In this document: one piece after another, positions 33,101 through 47,341 of the stretch
Layout of the letters: every line of letters starts with the position of its first letter
Numbering within the stretch: the stretch's first letter is position 1
Assembly: GCA_905221605.1 (NCBI GenBank)
Contig: CAJNDS010002501.1
Span: 528,501 to 592,500 of the forward strand
DNA from: Symbiodinium natans
Taxonomy: Eukaryota > Sar > Dinophyceae > Suessiales > Symbiodiniaceae
Reading direction: 5' to 3'
Length of the DNA: 64,000 bases
Program-made: the position numbers and the translations under genes
The notes under the pieces: generated by a model
Database searches by the model: none
Seen by the model: only the letters and a program-made list of their open reading frames with translations
Told to the model about the DNA's origin: nothing

Positions 33101-36100
33101 CTATCCGAACACCTTGAACTCAAACCCACCATGCTCCGAGTTTCCGTTTCGTTGTGCCCGAAGCGCCGGTAGCAAACTACGTCAACGATCACCTCAGCCG
33201 CAGGGCTTCGGGATTTTGGGTTGGGATGTTCCCCCTTATACTAGCGGTCCTTGATCGGGAATGTAGTAGAGGGTACTATCATCCCTGTTCAGGACTGTTA
33301 GTCTAAAGGGTGAACATCCCAAATGATAACGGAGGGCTTCAGGGGTTTAGGAGGCTTATTCTGAAGGGTGGGAGTCGAGTGTATGAACAGGTTTAGAGCT
33401 CAAGGTTTAGGCCCGAAACCCTAAACCCTGAGCCCTAAACTTTAAACCCTAAACCCTAATTGTAAACAGTCAGCTATGGCACTGAAGCATCGGCGCCCGC
33501 GGCAAGATGCACCCAGAGAGATGGGGATCCATGCGCGGGTAAACTTTGCCTAAACCCCCTGTAACCCGAAACCCGAAACCCCAAGCACTAAACCCTAAAC
33601 CCTAAGCTGCCTTGAGACCCGAAACCCTAAATGAAGAGATGCAGCCCTGAGCTGAGATTCCTGCATCTTGTCCCCAGGTCTGACGCCATTCCGCTGCCAG
33701 CTGGAAGGCAGAGGTCACGGCCACCTGGATGTTGTCAAGCACTGTCTGCATATGGACATCTGGTCGCTTCTCTAAGATAGGCACCCTTTGGGGTACTGTT
33801 AAACGGAAAAAAGAGACCGTGTTCTCGAGGGATCAGCGTGTACTACTTGCACAAGGATCCCGCCCCCCCCCCCCCCCCCCCTCCCGGTCGAAAAAAAAAA
33901 ACCTTCCTTATAAGGGCAATATAGGGATTCCTAGTGTTCTATTTTTCAAAAAAACCTTCCTTATAAGGGCAATATAGGGATTACTAGTGTTCTATTTTTT
34001 TGGGAGGGCTTAAGTAACAAAATATAGGGATGACTAGCTAGTGTTCTAATTTTTTTTGGGAGGGCGTAAGAACAAATCGCAGCCAGCTAGGCACATAGAC
34101 CAACACCGTGGCAGAAGCTTCAGGTTGAACCTGTGTTGGGGAGCAGGGTTTAGGGTTTAGGGTTTAGGGTTTAGGGTTTAGGGTTTAGGGTCTTCCTGAA
34201 CCCCTGTCCTCCCAAAAATGCCCTAAGAAAACCAAGCTTCCCTCACCTGCCCTAAGCCCTAAACCCTAAACGCCAATAACCCCCCCAGCCCCAGACCGAA
34301 TCTGTAGATGATATGGGCATTCTGCGTTGAGTCTGAGATACAACCCTATATGAAGTAGGGTATATATTTCTTATACCCCCAAAAGGACACCAGGTATATA
34401 CACTCACCAACATTAAAAAGGAACCTTATATACACTCACCAAGAACAGTAATATAAACCCTGCTTCATATAAATCCTAACTGGCTTTGGGCTTAGGCTTC
34501 GGGATCAAGGCCTGCCCAACCCCCAAAGTATGATTACAATGCTTATTTTGTTGTTGTCAATGGGTTTGCGGCTGTTTCTTACATACTTTGGGGTTCCAGG
34601 TAGGGTTTAGGGTTTAGGGTTTAGGGTTTAGGGTTTAGGGTTTAGGGTCTAGGGTTTAGGGTTTTGGGTTTGGGGCTAGGGTTTAAGGTTGAGCAGGCTT
34701 TGGTGACGTCTCCCAGGCGCCGGGTCATCGCCGTTGACGTGCAGCACTGGCAAGCCAAAGCCTGGTTGTGGGGGCTACGTGGGGGCGGTTCTCTAATTTC
34801 GGGCTTGGGTTTAAGGTTTAGGATTTAGGGTTTAGGGTTTGGGGCTTAGGGCTTATATATATATATATAGGGTTTAGGGTTTATAGCGTTTAGGGTTTAG
34901 AGGGTTTAGGGTTTGGGTGTTAGGGTTGAGGGTTTAGGGTTTAGGGCTTGGGGTAGCTCTCTAGACTGGGGTCCCTTGTTGGGTCCTCATGACAGAAGTG
35001 AATGAGAAACTGTGCGATTTGTAACCTGTGCAGTCTTCAATCTATGCGGCACCATGTCGAAACCAGTGACCAACCAGGTCATTGCAAGCGTTTTGAAAAT
35101 CGGAATTTCTCTCCTGTCTGTCCCGGCTTGGGTAGCAGAAAAGTTGTATTCCATCACCAACACCCATGCTGTGTAGATCTCATGGACCGCATAGTATCTG
35201 TTAAAGGCCCAAGCTGCAGAAAGAATCGTAGCAGCCGCAAACAGCGGAATCAGATGACCACCGCTGCGCCATGTAGCCCAGATGGGCTGCGACAGCAAGT
35301 GGGGGCCGTTCTGACCACCAGTGTACGTACTTGCCATATCGATCGTAGTCACACGCAGAAGCAAAGGGCACAGAGTCCAGGTCATGCCTGAATTTGTTCA
35401 CGAACCCTAAGGGTCCATGTACCTTATTATTATATACTTAGACCCAAAAGTCCTTATATAGGAAGTACTTTAAGGGCCAAGTATTCCATAATTAGGTACA
35501 TGGACCCTTAGGGTAACCTTTGTTGATTCTCCTCGTGATACGACAGGCGTGACAGCTTGTCACAAGCCGACAGATCTAGGTCCAAAATAAAGCCACGGAC
35601 ATCCGGAAACAGATTGCTGAGCTCGTTCATTAAGAACCGGCAACCCTAAACCCTAAACCCTAAACGCTAAACCCTAAACCCTAAACCCTAAACCCTAAAC
35701 CCTAAACCCTAAACCCTAAACCCTAAACCTAAACCCCAAACCCTAAGGCCTCCACCAAGAGGAATCTCCAATCCCGAAAGAAAGCCAAGCCGGAGAACCA
35801 TCAGCGTAGTTCTCTCGATTAAGGCCCCTTGCTGGGTCCTTATAAGAAGGGTGCTGTACTAAAAACAGGATTTAGGGTTCAGGGTTTAGGGTTTAGGGTT
35901 TAGGGTTTAGGGTTTAGGGTTTAGGGTTTAGGGTTTACAGGGGACGAAAGAAGGGACCTTAATGTAGAGAATTAGCCACATACCAGGTAAGCCTGTTTCT
36001 TCTCGAAGAAAGATCGAAAACAAGAATACTCCAAGGGCCTAGGGTGTTCGTGTTCCGGGTATGCCAACACACACTTGTTGAGCCCAAATAAGGGAAATTG

Positions 36101-36718
36101 CCAAACATCTCCAACCTCGTAGTTCCTGCGAATCAAACTTCCTTCTGCTCAACTTCACCATCAAATTTGGATTACGTAGGTACTACCCCCCAAACAAGCA
36201 AAAGAATGAGGTGCTCACAGGGTTCGGGGTTTAGGGCTAGATCAGCCTTCGGGTTTTGCGTTTTGCGGGAGTTGGGGTTCGGGCTCCTTGCTTTTCCTCT
36301 ACCCCTGTTGATACTAGGGTAACTTAGCTTAAGCAAGAATCCCTGTCGCCCGAATCCCTAAACTCCCTATAAACCCTGAACCCAAAACCCAAAAACTAAT
36401 CCTTAGCCCGAAAATCCCCGTAAACCCTGAACCCAAAACCCAACACCCTAAGGGTCCTGGAACACACAAGCCCCAGGGTTAGGGCTTTTAGGATTTTGGG
36501 GGGGGAGGGAGAGGGAGGGAAAGATCGAGAGAGAGAGAGAGAGAGAGATAGAGAGATAGAGAGATGGAGAGATAGAGAGATAGAGAGATGTGTGTGTGTG
36601 TGGGTGTGTGCGTGAGTGCATGAGTGTGAGAGCAATAGAAAAAGAAAGAGAGAGAGAGAGAGGGAGACAGATACAAACAGAGAGGGATAGAGAGAGAGAG
36701 TGAGAGTGAGAGAGCAAT

Positions 36719-36752
<34 letters not shown>

Positions 36753-39547
36753 TCAGAGCAATAGAGAGAGAGAGAGACACGGAGATGCCTTTGCCCAGGT
36801 CTGAGGAGTACATGGTGGAGCGGTCGTCGACAGGGTCCGTGGTAAAGCCAACCTCATGTTTTGTGTGGTGCGTTTCGGTTCACAAGGACAAGGTTCAGAA
36901 ACCCTAAACCCTAAACCCTAAACCCTACACCCTAAACCCTACACCTAAAGAGGGTGCAATTTGGGGTTGCAGCCCGAGCCTAGCCTGAACTCAAGCAACA
37001 ACAGATCTTGCGTGATTTCCAAAGGTGGCATTTATAAGGGCGCCAGGACGCTTTTCAGGGACCAGAACAGAAGGGACTAAAGGAGGGACCCTTATAACGG
37101 CCCTTAGGGGTTATTCGGGATTATTGGGGGTTGTTTAGGGGCTTCGCTTAGGTATATAGGGACTGTACAGGGGAATAAGATTAAGGGTCCCTTCTGGGGG
37201 TCCCTCCTTATACCCCTTAAGAAACTCAACTCGCCCGCAAGCAATGCCTCCATCCTGTCTGCTGTCCTGCTTTCGATCCCTTGAAAGCTTCGTTCGGGCG
37301 CAGGGGAAGATAGATGACTGTGGCAAGCGACCACTGGATGAGATTTAGGGTTTTAGGGTTTAGGTGGCTTAGGGGAGGGAGGGTGGGGGGGGGGGGGTGG
37401 CGGTCGGGGGGTGGGGCTCGGGGGGGGTGGGGTCGGGGGCGGGTGTGGCTAGGGGGGGTGGGGCTGGGTCGGGAGGGGGGGGGGCATGGGGGGGGGGGGG
37501 TGGGTGGGGGGGGGGGGGGGTTGGGGGGTGTGGGGAGGGGGGGGTGGGGAGGGGAGTTAGGGGTGGGCGGCAAAACAAGTGACTCAAATCTCCTCGATTT
37601 GGGAGAAATCCGCAAAGTGCAATAGGATCCGAAAATAGCTCTTATCTAAGACATATTTCGTTAAACATAAGGGATACCCCTGAAGGGGTCCGACTATGCT
37701 TTGAGGAACCTATTCCGATATTGGAGTCTCTGGGATCAAGGCTGCTGGAAAACCCCTTAAAGCCCTGAACCCTACGCTCCTAAACCCCAAAACCCTAAAC
37801 CCCTAAACCCTAAAGCCCTGAACCCAAAGACCCTATAACCCTAACACCCTAACCAAACAGCATCCCTCCCAATGTACACCGAAAGCAGAACCTTCGACCT
37901 ACGAACTTGAAGATCCCAAAACCCTAAACCCTAAGCCCTAAAGGCCAAACCCTAAACCCTAAACCCTAAACCCTAAACCCTAAACCCTAAACCCTAAGCC
38001 CTGAGCCCTAAGCCCTAAGCCCTAAGCCCTAAGCCCTAAGCCCTAAGCCCTAAGCCCTAAGCCCTGGCCCTAGGCCCTAAGCCCGAAACGCCAAACCCTA
38101 AACCCTAAGCCTTAAGCCCTATGAACCTTAACTTAAGCCGACCAGGAACTTGGCTTCGCCAAACCTAGGGTTTAGGGTTTAGGGTTTAGGGTTTAGGGTT
38201 TAGGGTTTAGGGTTTAGGGTTTAGGGTTTAGGGTTTAGGGTTTAGGGTTTAGGGTTCAGGGTTTGGGGTTTAGGGTCTAGGGTTTAGGGTCCCTAACCCC
38301 CTCAACCGACCTGATTGTTGATGATGACGTGGATGGTGCCGCCGACCTTCAGTCAGTCGCGAGCTGGGATGGGCGTGACATTTGTTGCAGGGGTGTGCGG
38401 TGGTTTAGGGTTTAGGGTGTAGGGTTTAGGGTTTAGGGTTTAGGGTTTAGGGTTTAGGGTTTAGGGTTCAGGGTTTAGGGTTTGGGGAGGGGGGTTGAAT
38501 AGGTCCCCTTTTCGGGGTCTGGGGGTTAACTGCTATAGGGTTTAGGAATCCTTCGAGAGAAGAGCCGACATGAGGGAGGGAGGACCGACATCAAACACAG
38601 AAGCGGGCGTAAAGTGCGGAGGGTGTTGCTTAAGTATTGTCAAAACCCCAAACCCTAAACCCTAAACCCTAAACCCTAAACCCTAAACCCTAAACCCTAA
38701 ACTTTCCTAAGCCCTAAACTCAGTGCTAAGGAGATTGGGAAGGAGGTTGCCTTATGTGGAATCCCTCAAAGGGCTGGGGGCGGGGGCCCAAAAGGTACCT
38801 ACTTCCGGAAGTGCCGATGAACTGCCGTTTAGTTTACGGTGTACGGTTCAGGGTTCGAGTTTAGGGTTTAGGGTTTAGGGTTTAGGGTTTAGGGTTTAGG
38901 GTTTAGGGTTTAGGGTTTAGGGTTTAGGGTTTAGGGTTTAGTGTACGGTTCAGGGTTCAGGTTTCAGGGTTTCCAATTGAGAGCTCGTAAGCTCAGCAAG
39001 GGCTCTGGTGGTCTTCAAGGAGCGCTTCAGTCTAAAATCTAAAAGCTGGGTATCACCTGCAGCTACTTGGATCCAATGAGTAGGGTTTATAGGGTTCAGG
39101 ATTTCAGCACAAAGCCTAAGCACTAAACACCCCGCACCCTTGAGGGTTGGGTTTTAAGTGCGCAGCACGTCACCCATACTCCCCTCGGCCATAAACAGAT
39201 TGTATGCCCATATGGGCATTTCCCAAAGTGCCATTACCCTTACTCTAGGAACACCCCCCCCCCCGCTGTGGGGGCCCCAGCCCCCCCCCCCCCCAAAAAA
39301 AAAAAAAAACTAAAACCCCGAACCCTAACCCTTAGCCCTAGACCCGAATTCCAAAAAGCCCATGTTGAGAAATCCTGGTCCTTAGCAGCCCGAGTGGCGT
39401 CAAACTCCGTCACGTGCGCCAGCCTAGGCGCAAGGCTTTCTGAAACTTTGGTTTTAGGGCTTAGAAGACCTAAAACCTACATGCTTTACAAGACGCGAGA
39501 GTAACCCAGGAACAACAAGGGTGCCCTTCTTGGCTTAAAGAAGGCAC

Positions 39548-39602
<55 letters not shown>

Positions 39603-41276
39603 AAAAAAGGAACAAGGGCCAACTGGGGGTCCTAGTTGTCCTAGTTTAGGTCTTAGCTTGACGTTCGTCCGCGCGAGTCGGCAACAAAGCTTTGCCATGG
39701 ACGCAAGCCAGCGGATGCTGGAGTCAGAACGCCAGGCGTGTGCCCCAAACCCTAAACCTTATTGTTGTTCGGTCTGGGGCCCTTTGACCCGACCCGCATG
39801 TGATGGTTTATTGTTCAGCGTGTAAGCTTTGGAGGCTTCGGGCGTTTAGAGGTAATAGGGCTTAGAGGCTCCTGCAATCACCACCCGGACCTCTTTGGGG
39901 GTAGCTACGTAATTTCCTAAACCCTAAACCCTAGACCCTAGACCCTAAACCCTAAACCCTAAACCCTAAACCCTAAACCCTAAACCCTAAACCCTGAACC
40001 TAAAACAAGGTAACCCCCAAACCTCAGAGGTATACAGTTGCAGCCTCTAGGCTGGATTCAGGTGTTCTCTAGGGTCTGCTGTGAGCTCTTTAGCGCTTGA
40101 TGCTCTGGAACTCACGCATCACGCCTGAAACCTAAACCAAATCTAACCCTAAACCCTAAACCCTATAAACCCTATAAACCCTATAAACCCTAAACCCTAT
40201 AAACCCTAAACCCTATAAACCCGAAACCCTGTAAACCCTAAACCCTGAACAACAAATAAAATAGAAACATCTAGAGAGCCGGGAAGCTGGAGGGTCTCAT
40301 AGCAGACTCCCTGGCCGGCGAAGGAGGCGTCCTCAGAGACAAACATAGGGACTTGGAGTGTGGTTTAGGGGCTTTTAGGGTTTCGGGCTTAAGATTTATG
40401 ATGTTTGGGGGTTTAGGGTTTAAGGGGTTTAAAGGGGGCTTAAGGGTCTTAGGGAGTTTAAGGGGCTTAAGGGGCTTGAGGGGCTTCTGGAGCTCAAGGG
40501 GCTGGAGGGGCTTATGGATCTTAAGGAGCTTCAGGGTCTTCAGGGGCTTTAGGGTTTAGGGTTTAGGGTTTAAGGGGCTTAAGGCGCTTAAGGGGCTTCA
40601 GGGCTTTAAGGGGCTTAGAGGGTTTCGGGCTTAGGGTTTAGGAGTTCTGGACTTAGCGGGGGTTAGGGGTTGAAAAGGTTGTGGGGCTTAGGGTTCAGGG
40701 GTTACGTAGCAACCCGAAAAAGGGGGCCAAACTCTAAGAAGACCCGAAACCCTAAGCCCTAACCCTAAACCCGAAACCCTAAGAAGGGGAAGCACACTCC
40801 AGAGGTAGAGCCTTTAAGGGATCCCGTAGAGGGTTTCGATCATACCCTAGACCCCCCTTCTTGGTTTAGGGTTTGGGGGTTTGGAGTTTGGGGTTTTAGG
40901 AGATCTTTTGCAGACAAGTTCCTGAGATGGGGGGGGGTTTAGGGGGCTTGGAGGATTATAGGGCTAGGGTTGGGGACTTGGGGAAGGAATCGGACTGGGT
41001 TTAGGGGTTTCTGGATTGGGGTTTAGGGTCTTCGGGTGTATTTTAATCCAGGTTGCGCCATGGAAAAGAATCGGCATCACCCGTGCCCTGGACACGGAGT
41101 CGCTTGAGAATTCTGGGTTTCAGGATGTGCCAGGTTCCGTGTCAGCCGTCTTTCTCTCACACGCTGCCTCTCCCTCTCTCTCTCTCTCCATCGCTTGCTC
41201 CTCGATCGCTCGCTCTCTCTGTCTCTCTCTTGGTCTCTCTCCCTCTCTCCTCGCCCTTTATTTCTTTCTTTCTGCC

Positions 41277-41340
<64 letters not shown>

Positions 41341-41360
41341 ACATATGCATAGATACAAAA

Positions 41361-41401
<41 letters not shown>

Positions 41402-41504
41402 ACACCCACACACACACACACCCACACACACACACGCACACCCACACACACACCCACGCACACACCCACGCACACACACACACACGCACACACACACACA
41501 CACA

Positions 41505-41539
<35 letters not shown>

Positions 41540-44500
41540 CTCAGTCCCAGCACTAAACCGGCTTTCCTGAACCCGGATTCGGAGCAAGTATGGAAGATGA
41601 AGCCCAGGAACTCAAAGCTCTGAGTTGCGCGTTTTCAGCAGTGGACGTGGTTGGGAGCCAGGCGAAGCCTAAAATCCTGAACTTGTGTAGGGTACCGGGC
41701 TTAGGGCTCAGGGTTCAGGGCCTTGAATCTGGAAGCCCTTCTGCCCACAAATCTGCTCCAGGTTAGAAAATTCTGCAGTTTTGGTCGGCAGGAAAGGCAT
41801 CGCGCGCCTTGTCTCCGTCGTGTTTCCCAGGTAGTACTGCCTTGACTGCTGCTGCACTCACACATAACCCGAAATTGGACAACCTATGGAGTCAGGCTCA
41901 GCAATTCTCACAGCACCTTGGCAACCTATCATGAACCTACCCCAATACATAGCCAGCGCCCAAAACCCTTCGACGTACTGGTTCTTAGCATGGGATGAGG
42001 GAATGAACTAGACCCGGGAATAACCTAGGAATAAGAAGGGTAGCCTTTTTGGTTTTAAGGGGATTATAAGGGCACCCCAACCCTAAAAAAAGGAAAAAAG
42101 GGCCTACTCCCGGTCCTAGTGAAGTACCCTAGAGGTACCCTAAACTATCCTTAAAAGGGCTTTAATGGCGGGATGTGAAGTACCTAATTCCCGCATTCCT
42201 AACTAAGAAGCAGCAAGGAGCGCCCTAAACCCTAAACCCTAAACCCTGAACCCTAAACCATGCTCACAGTAACTAGCCCTCAAGCGGCCAATCCTTTTGA
42301 AGGGTTTGAGGGTTTGAATTTCAGGGTTTTGTGTTTAGGGTTTGGGTTTTGGGGGAGTTTAGGGGCCCTGAGAAAAAGGGACTTTGGGATTCTTACCAGG
42401 GCTTAGGGTCCTGGTACGCCCTTGACCCCAAAAAAACTCACACACCCCTGGACATCCCCCATCCCTAGACCCTAAACCCTAAACTCCCAATCCATACCAG
42501 CACCCCCCAACTACCCTTTAACAATACAAGCCCCCTTTGTTGAAGGCTATTTGGGGGGCATGCAGGTAGGCCCATACCCTAACACCCTAAACCCTAAACC
42601 CTAAACCCTAAACCCTAAACCCTAAACCCTAAACTCTCATCTCTGAAACCCTAAACCCTCAACTCCTCATCCATACCAGGAGCCCCCAACTCCGCTTGAA
42701 CCATCATAGTACCCTTCATTACAGGGTAGTTGAAGTTGGGGGGGGGGGGGGGGGGATGCAGGTAAGCCCTAAACCCTAAACCCTAAACCCTAAACCCTAA
42801 ACCCTAAACCCTAAACCCTAAACCCTAAACCCTAAACTCCAAGGCCATATAGAGACCCCGCAGCCGCGGGGCTTGGCCCGCGCCCGTCCCAGCGTGACAG
42901 TGTTGACCGTCTCCAGGTGGCTGGGGTTGGCCTGGTTTAAGGTTTAGGGTTTAGGGGTTTAGGGTTTAGGGGTTTAGGGTTTAGGGGTTTAGGGTTTGGG
43001 GTTTAGGCTTTAGGGTTTGCCTGGTAGGAAGTTTACTTGGCAGCCCATAGGGTTTAGGGTTGAGGGTTTGGGGTTTGGGTTTTGGGTTTGGCTATTATTT
43101 TGTGTCTTTTGTCTTTCTTCATTTTGATTTTTGTTGGGGGGAGGGGAGGGGGGGGGGGGGAGGTTGGTGACTTTGTGAGGAACCTTGAACCCAAAACAAG
43201 GCGTCTCGCAATGGCTACCCTCCCCCTAGATCGCCTCAACCAGAGACTCGAGGAACTTGGATGCCCTTCTTTGGCCTTGTTCTTCTGGTTCCCAGACCCC
43301 TGAAGCCTAAACCCTAAACTCTAAACCCTAAACCCTAAACCCTATATTTAGCCAGGAACTTCAAGATTAGGCCAACCCTGAAACCCTAAATTGCTTATAA
43401 ACTTACCGGTTCTTGGCATGCAAGAAAGAATCCGACACCCTAGACCCTGCCTTACAGGGGTCCAGACAGAGATCTAGGGTACCGAACTCCCTATAGCTAG
43501 TTAAGTCCCAACTCAAGAACTACGAAGCCAAATTCGGGACCCTAAACCCTAAACCCTAAAACCTAAACCCTAAACCCTAAACCATTCGGGGACCTCCAGC
43601 GTCGCGAGCACGGACTTTCCGTTTGCAAACTCGCGCATGTTCGAGGTTCCCAGGTGGTACTTCACGTCGCCCGCGAAGAGCCTCTTGCTACAGTCTAGGG
43701 TTTAGGGTTTAGGGTGTGGGGTTTAGGGTTTAGGGTTTAGGGTTTAGGGTTTAGGGTTTAGGGTTTAGGGCTTAGGGTGATTCTTTCAGTGTCCTAGCAG
43801 AAACGTATTTCTACCCACAACACCTTAAGCTAGACCCTAGAGTCACCTAGGAGTAAAAAGGGCACCTTTTTTTGGTTTCAAGAGCTGCGAATAAGGGAAC
43901 CTATTCCCTTGAAAAAAAAGGAATGAGGACCAACTCTGGGCTAGAAGCCCTAAACCCTAAACCCTAAACCCTAAAGCCTAACTTGGTGAAATAAGGGCCT
44001 ACTCTGTGTCCTGATAAGGCTACCTCTGCTCGACTACGGAGTTCTCACAACAATCTCAACCCCTCAGTTGCTGCACGAGACCCTGGACCCTAGACCCTAA
44101 ACCCTATACCCTAGACCCCTAAACCCCTAAACCCCCATACCCTAAACCCCTAAACCCCTAAACCCCCAAACCCCCAAACCCCTAAACCCCGAAACCCTAA
44201 ACCCTAACCCTAAACCCTAAACCCTATCAACCACAAAACCCTGCGGGCAAGGAGGCCAGTCGTCGTTCTCGCTCTTCTGGACCAAGTTCTCGAAGTCGTA
44301 GTGGGTACCCTGTGGGGAGAAGTGGACTGGGTTTAGGGTTTAGGGTTTAGGGTTTAGGGTTTAGGGTTTAGGGTTTAGGGTTTAGGGTTTAGGGTTTAGG
44401 GTTTAGGGTTTAGGGTTTAGGGTGCAGGAACTCGGCAGTCAGACCATAGCTCAGACGCCCACTTGGGCGGGTCGGGGTTTCGGGTTTAGGGTTTATAGGG

Positions 44501-47305
44501 TTTAGGGTTTAGGGTTTAGGGTTTAGGGTTTAGGGTTTAGGGTTTAGGGTTTAGGGTTTAGGGTTTAGGGGTTTAGGGGTTTAGGGGTTTAGGGGTTTAG
44601 GGGTTTAGGGGTTTAGGGTTTGGGGTTGAGGGTTTAGGGGTTTAGGGGTCTAGGGTTCAGGGTTTAGGGTTGAGGGCTACGTATTTTTAGGGCACAGACG
44701 ACAGGGTGCCTCCTTGGGTGTGGGCAAGCCCGAACGAAGAAACCATGTGCTGTGGTTTAGGGTTTAGAGCTCAGGGTTTCGGGTTTAGGGTTCAGAGTTT
44801 AGGGTCACCTACTAGGGACTAACATATTGGGTGATTTTAAGAGGCCTGTGGTTTGGTTCGCATTTACCCAGTCATGATGTAGGCTGTTTATACAACCCTA
44901 AACCCTAAACCCTAAACCCTGAACCCTGAAGCCTAAAGCCTAAAGCCTAAAGCCTAAACCCTAAACCCTAACAGTATGGGTTTAGGGTTCAGGGTTTAGG
45001 GGGCAAACCCTTTCAACCCCATACATCTGTATGGCAACTTCGTGGCCTTGAACTCCGCGAACATCTGGACCAAAGGCTTACCAACCACATTCCTTGGTGG
45101 GTTTAGGGTTTAGGGTTTAGGGTTTAGGGTTTAGGGTTTAGGGTTTAGGGTTTGGGGTTTGGGGTTTGGGGTTTAGGGTTTAGTAGGGTTTAGTAGGGTT
45201 TAGGCATACTTGGAGGTTCATGAGACTCTGGGCTTTGGAGGTTTAGGGTTTAGGGTTTCAGGTACTTCTTAACCAAGTATAACTGTACTTATAACCCGCT
45301 TAGAAGCCCCTTAAGTGCCCTAAGATGGTTAGACGTACAGTTATAAGTAGAGTTATAATTGGTTCAGGAGTACCATGAACCTCCAAGTGCCCAGACTACT
45401 GGGAGGATCCCAAAAGCGTTTTCGGGTTCAGGGTTTAGGTAGAACCCTCCAATCGTACCCTGTACTACTACTGGGTCATTTCTAATCCCTAAACCCTAAA
45501 CCCTAAACCCCTTAAGGGGATCTACTTCTCGGATCCTCCCAGGGGTCAGGGTAGTTGTCCAGAGCAGGAGGATCCTCTCAAAGTCGCTGCCTTAGTATGT
45601 GTCCTATTAGTTCAGGGTGAGAGGGTTTAGGGCTTTAGGGTAAAACCTAAACCCTAAACCCTGAACCCTGAATCCTGAATCCTGAACCCTAAGCCCTAAA
45701 TCCGAAACCCTAAACCCCAAACCCAACCCTAAAGTTTAGGGTGCCATAAGCGACCAACAAGAGCCCATGATGCAGATGAACCCATGTGCCCACAGACCCC
45801 TTAACCTCAGCACTTCCTGACACCTGTGCGGGCAAACCCAACGTGTCGGCCCTTATGGCTATTTTGGCTGGAACCCTAAACCCTAAACCCTAAACCCTAA
45901 ACCTTAAACCCGAGCAAGTTGCTGGGTTGAGCCAAGTCGCGTCAGCACGTTGAGGCGACCGCGGTGGGGCATGCCGATGACGACCTCCGAGTGGGATCCG
46001 AACTTCGGGTTTGGGGTTTAGGGTTTAGGGTTGGGGTTTAGGGTTTAGGGTTTACGGTTTAGGGCTTAGGGCTTGGGGTTTACGGTTTCTAGATGCAATT
46101 GTAGGGCTTTTTTTCAGGGTTTTTGCAGGGCCTTTTAAGGTTTTTAGATGTTTCAGGGCTACGTTTTAAGGCTTAGGTTTTTTTGTCGGGCCTTGTAAGG
46201 TTCTGTAGGGTGTTTAGGACCTTTAGAGTTGTTTAGGGTTGTTCGGGTTTTTAGGTGATTTAGATGCTTTTAGGGTGTCTATTTTAGGGTTGTTGTCGGA
46301 CCTGTTAGGGCTTTTCAGTGTGTTTAGGATACTGGTAGTGAGAGATGTTTAGGGTTGTTAGGGTTTTGTAGGGTTTATTGGGTTTCGGGTTTAGAATCGG
46401 GCGACTAACCCCGACCACTCTGCTGTGATGTAGGCTTGTAGGGTCTGACAAAAAGCTTTTGCGTTCAAAGGCTGGATGATTAGAAATCCTACATACCCCA
46501 AACCCCAAACCCCAAACCCTCAACCCTAAACCCCAAAGCCTAAACCCTAAACCCTAAATTCAAAACCCGAAACCCTAAACCCTAAAGCCCGAACCCGAAA
46601 CCCTAAAGCCCAAATCCTAAACGCGCCTCCTGGACACCCATCTCGGAGGCTTTCTCGATGGCGGCGTTGACGCCGGCCACCGCCGCCTGAGCACTGAGGG
46701 TTCACGGTGTAGGATATACCTAACCTAAACCCTAACCCTAAACCCTCACCCCAAACCCTAAACCGTAAAACCTAAACCCTAAACCCTAAATAAACCCTAA
46801 ACCCCAAACTATCGGATTGACTCTTCTTGAGAACGAATTTGTAGCGGTTTTCAAAAACAAATCATGTAACTGGACCTCTGCAACCACCAGGTCTCTTTAA
46901 ATGAAGAAAAGGGTTAGGGTTAAGGGTTTCGGGTTTCGGGCAGGGTTTAGGGTTTAAGGCTCAGGGTTTCCCAGGCCTGCTTCAAGAAGATGGTGTTTCG
47001 GAATCAGGGCTTAGGGTTTGAGGTCCTTGCCAAAATCAGCTCAAGAGCCCTCCCTCCCCCATGCAGCCCTGCAAGCAGAGCCCTAGGGCCTGAAGGCTTA
47101 GGGTTTAAAAGTTTTAGGGTTTAGGGTTTAGGGTCAAAGCACCCTGAATTGGAGTGCTACGGCCCCTTTGCACAATCGGGGAAATCTGGAAAATAGAAGG
47201 TAGCTAGATGTAAGAGTCCCTTTAAGGGTTCCATATAATGGGAAGATTACTGGTTTACGCCAAATTCTCTCATGTTCCTACGAAAGACTGCTAAGTCTAA
47301 AACCC

Positions 47306-47341
<36 letters not shown>

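Noticed and set aside
37226-37625. Pro-rich and Gly-rich frames over the G-rich tract
   Set aside because: Products of G/C homopolymers, not proteins.
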